DNA of 6,001 bases from Akkermansia muciniphila (GTDB taxonomy: Bacteria > Verrucomicrobiota > Verrucomicrobiia > Limisphaerales > UBA9464), in the NCBI GenBank assembly GCA_945873715.1, contig CAMCFL010000223.1, positions 1 to 6,001 of the forward strand, in the 5' to 3' direction. Both the position numbers and the translations under genes were made by a program. Under the pieces are notes generated by a model. That model searched no databases and had not been told where the DNA came from. It saw only the letters and a list, made by a program, of their open reading frames with translations. Of this stretch, positions 1 through 5,836 are shown one piece after another (the stretch's first letter is position 1; each line of letters opens with the position of its first letter).

Positions 1-244
1 TCACGTCGTGTCCGCTGCGCCGTGGTTGTGAACCACACCTCCTGCCCCAGCCGGTTTGAACCACCACGAAGCGACGGCAGCCACGACCGGACCCGTCCCT
101 TTCTTCACGTCGTGTCCGTTGCTCCGTGGTTGTGAACCACACCTCCTGCTGCCGCCGGTTTGAACATCCACGCAGCGACGGCAGCCACGACCTAACCCGT
201 TCCTTTCTTCACGTCGCGTCCGTTGCTCCGTGGTTGTGAACCAC
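1..244. repeat. Tandem array of a 104-bp palindromic repeat unit
   Basis: Units begin at 1, 105 and 209 with the same opening TCACGTCGTGTCCG (one base differs in the third unit), giving an exact 104-bp period. The third unit breaks off after about 36 bases, and the array may continue left of the window. Every unit carries the perfect short inverted repeat GTGGTT-GTG-AACCAC (22-36, 126-140, 230-244). Within a unit the two halves are also related in inverted orientation: in unit 2 the reverse complement of 109-133 matches 164-191 at 21 of 25 aligned bases with one 3-base gap. A unit could therefore fold into a long imperfect hairpin. The array lies just 3' of the stop codon of the minus-strand gene ending at 271, so it would be in that gene's 3' untranslated region. 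I see no gene in it. It may be a REP/MITE-like intergenic repeat; that classification is inference. Confidence 0.85.
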
Positions 245-270
245 CCGTCCCTGCCGCGCCCGGACCCGGT

Positions 271-3261
271 TCACCGGTCGGACAGCTGATGGATCGTCCC
301 ATGGATCGAACGATCGATGGGGGCACCATCCACTCCGGCGACACGTGCCCGGAGCTCGTAGCATTGCGTGGGTGCGAGGGAGGGAATCTCGAGGGTCACG
401 ATGCGTCCCTCGGCGTTGATCCGCGCGGCGGTGATGTCGAGCGCATGCTCCTCGTAATGCTTTGATCCGTAGCCGGCGCTGCGCTTGAGGAACCAGACCT
501 TCATGGCAAACGCATCGGGCCGGGCGCTCGCGGGATCGATCGGCTCGCTGAAGGTGACCTTCAGCGCGCCTTTCGCTGCGTGGACCTCGAGGGGAACATG
601 GGCGGGCCGATCCGTGCGTCGGAGCCGATGGAACCCGCCGGGGGCCGTCGCGCTGCCCGCCCAACCGAACAGGCCGCTGGTGTACAGCGCGCCATCCGAC
701 CCGAATCGCCCGCGCATGATGCCGGTGGCGAAGGCGGGGAGCGGCAATTCGCAGGTGGCTCCCTGCCATTGGCCGCCGACTTCCTCATGCGGGATGACGT
801 AGGCCCGACCCATGCCGTAGCTGAGGTTCAGCAAGGAACCCCCAAGCGAGCCCCAGGCGTTCTTCGGGACCCAGAGCAACTCAGCCGGACTGCGATCCTT
901 GGCATTGGTGATCCAGACCATCGGCTGCTCCATCGCGGCGTCCGAGGTATTGGTCCGGTCGGTATAGCCGAACAGGTTGCCGTAGAAGCCACCGGGCTTC
1001 ACGCGATTGATCCGGTTCTTCGGCGTCCAGTGGCCCTCCTGATCGGTGACGAAGAAGGTGCCGTCGTCATTGAGACAGACCCCGTTCGCAGCGCGGAAGC
1101 CATTGGCGACGATGTCCGTCCGGAGACCGTCGGCACTCACGCGGAGCAACGTCCCGTGATGGGGCACGAGCGCGGGCAGCGCGTGCCGGGCAGACTTGGC
1201 GTAGTAGAGGTTTCCCTGCGCATCGGTCTGCAACCCCATGGCAAACTCGTGAAAGTGTTCGGTGACCTGATGATCGTTGTTGAAGCTCTCGATCTGATCC
1301 GTCTCGCCATCGCCATTCAGATCCCGCAACCGGACGATCTGGTCGCGGCAGGTGATGAACAGGCTGTCACCGCGAAACTTCACGCCGAGAGGCTGGAAGA
1401 GTCCGGCAGCGATCCGTCGCCAACGCAGCGTGGCCGGCGCGGGGGCCATGAGCCCCTCCACACGCCACACATCGCCGTTCCAGGTGGCCACGATCGCCGC
1501 CTTGCCGTCCGGTGTGAAATCGAAGCCCCCGGGACGCATCCAGCTCTGCCAGGGATTCTCCGTCGGGAGCGTGAAGGTATCGACGATGAACGCGCCCTCC
1601 GCCTTGCCGGCCACGGAGGTCGTCGTGACCTCCTGCGCCCAGCGTGCCGGTCCGCCATGGATCAACGGTTCGAGGTCGAGGGATCCGCTCAGCGTGCTTG
1701 TCAGTTCGGTTCGCGAGAGGAAGAGACACGTCTTCGCGCCGCCGGGAAGTTCCGCGATCCAGAAGCCACCTTCCTTGCGAAGCGAACCGTTGCCGTTCAA
1801 CACGACGCTCACGGAATCGGGCGCGACGCGCAGGAGCAACGGCTTCTTCGCGGCGGCGACATTGATCGTCCGCGTGAACACCGGCGTTCCGCCTTGGTCG
1901 ATCCAGCCCGGCGATTCAAGGACGCGTGTCCCACCGATGGTCGCCGCGATGACGACCTTGCCGTCATGCTGGTACAGGCCCTCGTAATGCGCCCACGCGC
2001 GCGGCAGCGGGCCGAACATCCGCTGGTCGCGACCGACCACCCGGGTGTCCTCCCATTTTCCCTCGGGCGACGCCCAACCCGGACCCACCGGATTCACGAA
2101 GTGCCGCTCGCCCGTCAGGCTGGTGTGCGTGCCGTGGCTGCCGTCGAACGCGATGCCCTTCCAATCCACAAAGCTGCCGGTCGTCGCCGCCGCGACCCGC
2201 ATCGTGTCGTGGTCATAGACCATCCAGGCGCGCCCCTGGCTGACGCCGCCGGGACCTTCATCGAGGCGGACGGCGATGCCCTTATGGGCGATGTTTCCGG
2301 GGGCGACCTCAAAGGTCCAGAAGAGCGCCGGCCCATAGTCCATGCGCTCATAGGACGGTGCTGGGGGCTTCGCCGCATCGCTTCGGGCCTGCGCCTCCTT
2401 CTTGATCTCGGCGCGGACCTGCGACAGGCGTTCCGGCCAGACGAATCGGGGAGCGCTCGTGGGGTCATAGCCTTCGAGATGGTCGCGGAGCCGGGTCGCC
2501 GGCTTGGTGTACTTGAGTTCCGTGTCGCCGTAGACCTCCCGGCACAGTGCGGCGAGTCCGGGATCGTACTCGATCAGTTGGGAGCGGAGGTGGACATGAT
2601 TGTGGTCATGATCATTGACCCGGTTGTTGTCGAACCACGACTGAACGCCCTCGGCGAAGTATTCATGATGGTTCACGGAGGCGTACTTGCCCTTCCACAG
2701 ACCCGCCTTCATCGCCGCGTCATAGGCGGCCTTCACCCGCGGATCGAACGTGGGATCGACGTTCACCATGCCACGCAGGTGGATGTTGTGGGCGAACTCG
2801 TGGATGAGGATGTTCTCCGCCACATAAGGATCACCGGCATAGGCGAGCAGGTTTTCCTCCCCGCAGGAACAGAACGGATCGTCCGGCGATCCGCCTGTGC
2901 CTCGCGCCCGCGAGTCCCACCAGGCCTTCGGCGTCAGGTTCACCCACTCCGGCAGGTCGGTGGTGAACTCATTGTGCGCGATGATGCACAGGCGTGAACC
3001 GCTCTGGATCATGGCGGCCCGCACGTCGGGCCGTTTGGCGAGCATCAGGTTGACCAGATAGGCCGCTTCCCGGAGCGCGTAATCGTTCACCCTCTCGGAC
3101 GCCACGATGGGATAGCCGTGCGCATCCAGGTACTTCTTGTAGAAGGCCGGCACCTTCAATTCCGGCGGCGGCGGCTGGATCTGGGACAAGCCGCGAGGAT
3201 CTGCGGCGAGGGCCGCGTGCGAGAACAGAATCGCTATGAGGATCGCGAGGGTTGATTTCAT
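271..3261 (-). CDS. Secreted HExxH / DUF6797 / beta-propeller multidomain protein
   Basis: A 996-residue protein. The chosen ATG at 3261 opens a clean signal peptide (MKSTLAILIAILFSHAALAA, cleavage near ALA-AD). The frame is open upstream to 3378, but the extra 39 residues are Pro/Ser/Arg-rich, would hide the signal peptide, and overlap the small ORF 3269-3433. Domains in order: residues ~30-290 resemble a zinc peptidase, with HEFAH at 154-158 and a downstream HHEYFAEG at 198-205 that could supply the third, glutamate ligand as in gluzincins; ~305-450 matches my recollection of DUF6797; ~575-880 is a glucose/sorbosone-dehydrogenase-like beta-propeller, with an EF-hand-like Ca-binding loop at 647-655 (D-x-N-x-D-x-E-x-D); ~890-990 looks like a beta-sandwich tail. 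No CxxCH haem motif is present, unlike many propeller proteins of these phyla. The substrate is unknown. The family assignment is from memory of motifs, not a search. Confidence 0.9.
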   Translation of the reverse strand: MKSTLAILIAILFSHAALAADPRGLSQIQPPPPELKVPAFYKKYLDAHGYPIVASERVNDYALREAAYLVNLMLAKRPDVRAAMIQSGSRLCIIAHNEFTTDLPEWVNLTPKAWWDSRARGTGGSPDDPFCSCGEENLLAYAGDPYVAENILIHEFAHNIHLRGMVNVDPTFDPRVKAAYDAAMKAGLWKGKYASVNHHEYFAEGVQSWFDNNRVNDHDHNHVHLRSQLIEYDPGLAALCREVYGDTELKYTKPATRLRDHLEGYDPTSAPRFVWPERLSQVRAEIKKEAQARSDAAKPPAPSYERMDYGPALFWTFEVAPGNIAHKGIAVRLDEGPGGVSQGRAWMVYDHDTMRVAAATTGSFVDWKGIAFDGSHGTHTSLTGERHFVNPVGPGWASPEGKWEDTRVVGRDQRMFGPLPRAWAHYEGLYQHDGKVVIAATIGGTRVLESPGWIDQGGTPVFTRTINVAAAKKPLLLRVAPDSVSVVLNGNGSLRKEGGFWIAELPGGAKTCLFLSRTELTSTLSGSLDLEPLIHGGPARWAQEVTTTSVAGKAEGAFIVDTFTLPTENPWQSWMRPGGFDFTPDGKAAIVATWNGDVWRVEGLMAPAPATLRWRRIAAGLFQPLGVKFRGDSLFITCRDQIVRLRDLNGDGETDQIESFNNDHQVTEHFHEFAMGLQTDAQGNLYYAKSARHALPALVPHHGTLLRVSADGLRTDIVANGFRAANGVCLNDDGTFFVTDQEGHWTPKNRINRVKPGGFYGNLFGYTDRTNTSDAAMEQPMVWITNAKDRSPAELLWVPKNAWGSLGGSLLNLSYGMGRAYVIPHEEVGGQWQGATCELPLPAFATGIMRGRFGSDGALYTSGLFGWAGSATAPGGFHRLRRTDRPAHVPLEVHAAKGALKVTFSEPIDPASARPDAFAMKVWFLKRSAGYGSKHYEEHALDITAARINAEGRIVTLEIPSLAPTQCYELRARVAGVDGAPIDRSIHGTIHQLSDR

Positions 3262-3268
3262 GGTGGGT

Positions 3269-3433
3269 TCAATTCTTCGCTGCCTGCCGGGTGACGATGG
3301 GACCCAGAAGATAGCCGGCCATCTCGCCGCGCTCGATCCGCTCGGCGGCCTGGGCGGGAACGACGGAGACGGTTGCAAGGAGGAGTGCCGCCAGCGTCGG
3401 GAATGGGGTTCGGTGGGTGATCATGGGTTTCAT
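3269..3433 (-). CDS. Small protein with signal peptide, possibly a truncated gene
   Basis: A 54-codon ORF on the minus strand (ATG 3433, in-frame second ATG 3424, TGA 3269-3271). Residues 1-30 look like a textbook export signal: MKPM, a few polar residues, the hydrophobic stretch LAALLLATVSVV, then PAQA-A as a plausible cleavage site. Only about 25 residues would remain after cleavage (ERIERGEMAGYLLGPIVTRQ, then AAKN). The stop is 7 bases before the ATG of the large secreted protein and the start is 25 bases after the ankyrin-like gene, so it sits neatly inside the gene series. No strong ribosome binding site is seen. A mature protein this short after a full signal peptide suggests the 5' remnant of a larger secreted protein whose body was deleted, but a genuine small secreted peptide cannot be excluded. 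I do not recognise a family with certainty. Confidence 0.5.
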   Translation of the reverse strand: MKPMITHRTPFPTLAALLLATVSVVPAQAAERIERGEMAGYLLGPIVTRQAAKN

Positions 3434-3458
3434 CGACGAAAGAAGAGCTCGGACTGCT

Positions 3459-3764
3459 TCATGGGTTCGCCTGCCGTCGTTCGATCCTCTGGTCCCTCAG
3501 CCGCTGTCGGACCGACATCGGGACCCTTTCCCAGTCCTCTGGCAATGCCCCGCATTGATCGGCAATTCCAGGGTCGGCTCCCTGTTCCAGCAGGAAGTGA
3601 GCGACCCGCTCGGAACGAAGGTGGAAAAGGCAGGTCCATCCGTCGCAATCCATGGCGGTCTTCAACTCCATCTCCAGAGCCCGGCATTCCGGAGGACGGC
3701 GCATCATCTCTTCGAAACGCTCGGCTCCGGTTCGCAGCAGTTCGTCGCGGTCCTCTGGGTTCAT
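3459..3764 (-). CDS. Small ankyrin-repeat-like protein
   Basis: A 101-residue protein (ATG 3764, TGA 3459-3461) with no signal peptide or membrane segment, so probably cytoplasmic. Residues 41-77 read like one ankyrin repeat followed by the start of another: DGWTCLFH (compare the usual DGxTPLHxA), then RVAHFLLEQGADPGIAD, a close match to the helix-turn of the consensus LLLxxGADPNxxD, then a second turn start QCGALPEDW. The N-terminal 40 residues are acidic and helical; the C-terminal tail is Arg/Gln-rich. Ankyrin repeats usually bind proteins and come in several copies, so a single clear one is short for the family and the gene could be a reduced relic. It follows the esterase gene by 88 bp and precedes the small secreted ORF by 25 bp. 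No Shine-Dalgarno is evident upstream of the ATG. The repeat supports a real gene; its function is unknown. Confidence 0.6.
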   Translation of the reverse strand: MNPEDRDELLRTGAERFEEMMRRPPECRALEMELKTAMDCDGWTCLFHLRSERVAHFLLEQGADPGIADQCGALPEDWERVPMSVRQRLRDQRIERRQANP

Positions 3765-3812
3765 CGGATGGAAGCGTGTTCGTCGGAGCCCGGCCGAGGC
3801 GAATCCAGAGTG

Positions 3813-3831
3813 AACCCGGGGAAGCCGGGTT
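3813..3831 (-). terminator. GC-rich stem-loop downstream of the esterase gene
   Basis: AACCCGG (3813-3819) and CCGGGTT (3825-3831) form a perfect 7-bp stem around a 5-base loop, 21 bases past the esterase stop on the minus strand. The following minus-strand bases (CACTCTGGATTC) contain no T-tract, so it is not a canonical intrinsic terminator. It could mark a weak terminator, an mRNA 3'-stabilising hairpin, or an intergenic repeat. It lies in the 88-bp gap before the ankyrin-like gene and could reduce read-through into it. Confidence 0.35.
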
Positions 3832-3852
3832 GCCGGGAGGTGGGCGCGTGTC

Positions 3853-5094
3853 TCATTTCGTCGGCCCGGATGGGATGAACTTCGCCATCGCCTCAGCGAG
3901 GCCCTTGCCGATCCCGCCGAGGATCTTCGCCGAGCCGAGGTAATGGTACTCCTGGTTCGAGATGCCCTTGGCCAGCACCTGACGCTCGCGCTCGGTCAGT
4001 CCTTCCGTGCGAAGTTTCTCCAGAGTCGCCTTCTCCTCTTCCGGCTTCAGGCTGCCCTCCTTCGCGAGCTTCTTCGCGCGCTGCTTGATCTCGCCTTCCT
4101 TCGCCCGGGCCACCTTCAGCTCGGGATCCCAATACTTCTCGGTCAACACCGTCGCCACGTTGCCCTGGAACTCCGGCATTCGGGCCGGGGCCGCCATCGC
4201 ATCGCGGAAGTTCTGGTGGGTCGCCTTGTAACGCAGTTCCTCGCCCACGTAGTCCGCCGTGGGGCCGCCCACGCCCATCACGCCGATGACGAAGGGCAGC
4301 TTCGGCGCGCTCAGATCGCGTCGCACGTCGCGGATGAAATGGGCCAACGCCGTGCTGTAGGCATCGTAGCCGCCGGGTTGGTCGCGCTTCGGATAGGTGT
4401 CGCCGTCCACCATGTCATTCCAGCCCTGGAACCAGACGAAGCCCGCCAACTCGTAGCCTTGGGCGGGATCGTAGTCCGGCACCACCCGTTTGATGTCGGC
4501 GAGCACCCGTCTCACATGCTCGACCATGAACCGGTAGCTCACCCCGGTCGCCTTCGCCTTCTCCGCCTTCATCGCCGCCACGTCCTTGCCCCTTTTCTGG
4601 AAGGCGGCGAGCTGGGATTCACTGAACGGATACGGCCCGGCGCTCGGCGGACGAAAGTCCGTGTTCAGGCTCTTGCCGCCCCACGAGGTCTTGATGAGCA
4701 GGATGGGCGCCTCGGTGAACTTCTGCAGGTAGAGCCCGAAGGTGAACTCCGGCCCGATCTTCGGCTCGTTGCCCGCCGCGCCAAAGCCTGCGGTCAGCTT
4801 CCCCGTCTGCTCCGCGTCGGCACAGCCGATGGACGAGATCCAGACCCGCTCGCAGACCTTGGGCTTCCCATCCCTGCCGAGCATTTCTGCGAGCATCGGC
4901 TGGGTCGCTGGGTCCATGCCGATGTGCTCGAAGGTGCTGACCTTGGCATGTCCCTGCATGTTGGATTGGCCGGCGAGGATGAAGACTTGGAGGGGCTTGC
5001 TGGCCGCCGCAGCGGGCCCGAGCTGGGCAAAGACGAGGCCCAGGCTCAAGAGGAGCCGGGTCGGGACGGACCGCCAGAGGGATTCTTTCCGCAT
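3853..5094 (-). CDS. Secreted sialate O-acetylesterase-like SGNH hydrolase (SASA family)
   Basis: A 413-residue protein expected to remove acetyl esters from carbohydrates outside the cytoplasm. It opens with a signal peptide (MRK, hydrophobic RLLLSLGLVFAQLG, AAAAS near residue 32). The SASA / carbohydrate-esterase-6-type motifs are in order: FILAGQSNMQGH at 38-49 with the catalytic Ser44; KTSWGGKSL at 135-143, a glycine-bearing block likely to contribute to the oxyanion hole; WFQGWND at 221-227, equivalent to the family's QG-E/W-x-D block; and YHYLGSAK at 383-390 with the probable catalytic His384. A Lys/Glu-rich helical stretch at about 328-372 lies between the core and the histidine. ATG 5094 is preferred because AAGAAGGTGA lies upstream with about 11 bases of spacing; a GTG at 5109 would add five residues but overlaps that site. 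It is the first gene of the minus-strand series. The true substrate (acetylated xylan, sialic acid or another glycan) cannot be read from the sequence. Confidence 0.92.
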   Translation of the reverse strand: MRKESLWRSVPTRLLLSLGLVFAQLGPAAAASKPLQVFILAGQSNMQGHAKVSTFEHIGMDPATQPMLAEMLGRDGKPKVCERVWISSIGCADAEQTGKLTAGFGAAGNEPKIGPEFTFGLYLQKFTEAPILLIKTSWGGKSLNTDFRPPSAGPYPFSESQLAAFQKRGKDVAAMKAEKAKATGVSYRFMVEHVRRVLADIKRVVPDYDPAQGYELAGFVWFQGWNDMVDGDTYPKRDQPGGYDAYSTALAHFIRDVRRDLSAPKLPFVIGVMGVGGPTADYVGEELRYKATHQNFRDAMAAPARMPEFQGNVATVLTEKYWDPELKVARAKEGEIKQRAKKLAKEGSLKPEEEKATLEKLRTEGLTERERQVLAKGISNQEYHYLGSAKILGGIGKGLAEAMAKFIPSGPTK

Positions 5095-5105
5095 ACGGGT
5101 GAGGG

Positions 5106-5115
5106 TCACCTTCTT
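5106..5115 (-). promoter_or_regulatory. Ribosome binding site of the esterase gene
   Basis: On the minus strand AAGAAGGTGA runs from 5115 to 5106, 11 bases before ATG 5094. It is the only purine-rich, anti-16S-like stretch here and favours ATG 5094 over GTG 5109, which falls inside it. Confidence 0.5.
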
Positions 5116-5206
5116 GATCTACCGTGTCGAACCGGCGCCGTCTTGGAAGGGAAGTCCACCCCGACGTGAAAGCACGCACAACCACGTACTCTGCATCAGA
5201 AGCAGG

Positions 5207-5246
5207 CCGGTTGGAACAACGACGAAGCGACGACAGCCACGAACTG
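5207..5246 (+). repeat. Dispersed copy of the arm of the 104-bp repeat
   Basis: Bases 5207-5246 align without gaps to 51-90 of the left-hand array at 34 of 40 positions (shared core ACGAAGCGACG and CAGCCACGA). It lies in the 192-bp region between the divergent esterase and vapB genes. The inverted partner arm present in the array units is not recognisable beside it, although CCGCTGCTCCG at 5248-5258 resembles the opposite-arm sequence CCGTTGCTCCG at 116-126. Two copies more than 5 kb apart, both between genes, point to a genome-wide intergenic repeat family. Confidence 0.75.
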
Positions 5247-5284
5247 ACCGCTGCTCCGAAACGACGCTGGAAACGACCACCCTC

Positions 5285-5290
5285 GTGAGG
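5285..5290 (+). promoter_or_regulatory. Ribosome binding site of vapB, within a small inverted repeat
   Basis: GTGAGG lies 11 bases before the vapB ATG at 5302. It is half of the short inverted repeat CCTC-GT-GAGG (5281-5290). VapB-type antitoxins commonly repress their own operon by binding palindromes near the start, so an operator here is possible, but a 4-bp arm is weak evidence. Confidence 0.35.
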
Positions 5291-5301
5291 TAGATTTCCG
5301 C

Positions 5302-5544
5302 ATGAGCATCACGATCGACATTCCGGACGATAAGCTGTCCGAGGCGAAAGCGGCGCTGAACATCCAGGATACGACCCAGCTCTTCCTTTCCCTGCTCGAG
5401 GAAAAGCTCGCCCACCATGCTGCCGCGCGTGGATCGCAGCCACCGGCTTCCATGACCCAGGATGAGGCCTATCGCTACCTCGCGAGCATCGGCGGCTCGA
5501 TGCCTGATCTGGAAATGCCGACCCGACGCCGCAGCGAACTGTGA
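5302..5544 (+). CDS. vapB: VapB-family type II antitoxin
   Basis: An 80-residue, apparently intact antitoxin. The N-terminus MSITIDIPDDKLSEAKAALN followed by a helix (TTQLFLSLLEEKL) has the beta-strand/two-helix pattern of ribbon-helix-helix VapB proteins that bind DNA as dimers. Residues 59-78 (YLASIGGSMPDLEMPTRRRS) match the usual C-terminal toxin-binding tail of this subfamily (L-x-x-x-GG-x-x-PDL-x-x-P-RRR). The known role of the family is to bind and neutralise a PIN-domain RNase, VapC, and to autorepress the operon. The stop codon overlaps the GTG of the vapC remnant by 4 bp (GTGA at 5541-5544), the standard translationally coupled arrangement. Oddly, the toxin it should neutralise is broken while the antitoxin frame is intact, so it may be a leftover, or be kept because it counteracts a related VapC encoded elsewhere. 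Confidence 0.85.
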   Translation: MSITIDIPDDKLSEAKAALNIQDTTQLFLSLLEEKLAHHAAARGSQPPASMTQDEAYRYLASIGGSMPDLEMPTRRRSEL

Positions 5545-5764
5545 CCGTGCCGATTCTTGCAGACACCGCCGTCTGGATCGCCCACATCCGCAGCCCGCGA
5601 CGTGGTCATGCATCCGTTCGTCATCGGCGAACTCGCGGTCGGCAATCTGCCAAATCGCGCGTGGCTCCTCGCTTCCCTTTCCTGCCTTCCGCAAGTGCGT
5701 ACTCCGGACGCATTGGATTGATCGCGATCGTCGGTTGGCTACCCCCTCCGACCATCGTCCGATA
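5541..5764 (+). pseudogene. vapC: Decayed VapC (PIN-domain) toxin, in three frames with internal deletions
   Basis: The region starts like a VapC: GTG 5541 gives MTVPILADTAVWIAHIRS, including the first active-site aspartate (residue 8) and the D-T-x-V-W-I motif, ending about 5594. The next recognisable segment, DVVMHPFVIGELAVGNLPNR then AWLLASLSCLPQVRTPDA (5599-5712), is in a different frame and holds the second conserved acid in GEL. The segment normally between them, roughly a dozen residues, is missing. A third segment, HWIDRDRRLATP (5711-5746), resembles the family's C-terminal LWTxDRRLA motif and is in the third frame; the ~40 residues usually before it, which carry the remaining catalytic acids (the DAHLLAS region), are absent. 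Together about 70 codons survive of a usual ~125-135. The product cannot be an active RNase. The first two segments are clear; the third is a short match and less certain. Confidence 0.8.
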
Positions 5765-5785
5765 GCCCGGGCTTCCAAAACCCGG
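5765..5785 (+). other. Short GC-rich stem-loop between the vapC remnant and the next gene
   Basis: CCGGG (5767-5771) and CCCGG (5781-5785) can pair around the 9-base loop CTTCCAAAA, and the 5' side is part of the perfect palindrome GCCCGGGC (5765-5772). It resembles the stem-loop at 3813-3831, whose minus-strand form also has CCGG-CTTCC. A wider inverted pair ACCCCCT (5741-5747) / AGGGGGT (5793-5799) flanks it. No T-tract follows, and its role is unknown. Confidence 0.25.
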
Positions 5786-5836
5786 CATACAGAGGGGGTG
5801 CCGGCGGTCCTGACGACCCCAGCACGAATCCCGCGC

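Noticed and set aside
1..244. CRISPR array
   Set aside because: The 104-bp period is continuous repeat without unique spacers, units have diverged, and no cas gene is nearby.
580..2997. Very long open frame (805 codons) on the plus strand
   Set aside because: It is antisense to the large secreted protein, is rich in Arg/Gly/Pro/Val, has no recognisable domain, and is the expected shadow of a long GC-rich gene. The minus-strand frame has a signal peptide and clear motifs.
3262..3378. N-terminal extension of the large secreted protein to ATG 3378
   Set aside because: It would bury the signal peptide 39 residues in, has an unnatural Pro/Ser/Arg composition, and overlaps the small signal-peptide ORF in another frame.
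3236..3943. Plus-strand frames of 235 and 153 codons at 3236-3943 and 3417-3878
   Set aside because: They cross several gene ends on the opposite strand and show no family motif; the ankyrin-like and signal-peptide ORFs on the minus strand explain the region better.
3943..5169. 408-codon plus-strand frame
   Set aside because: It is antisense to the SASA esterase, Leu/Arg/His-rich with no motif; the minus-strand frame carries GQSNM, QGWND and the catalytic histidine motif.
5541..5765. 74-codon frame read as a complete small protein
   Set aside because: Only its first ~18 residues match VapC; the rest is out-of-frame translation of the decayed gene.
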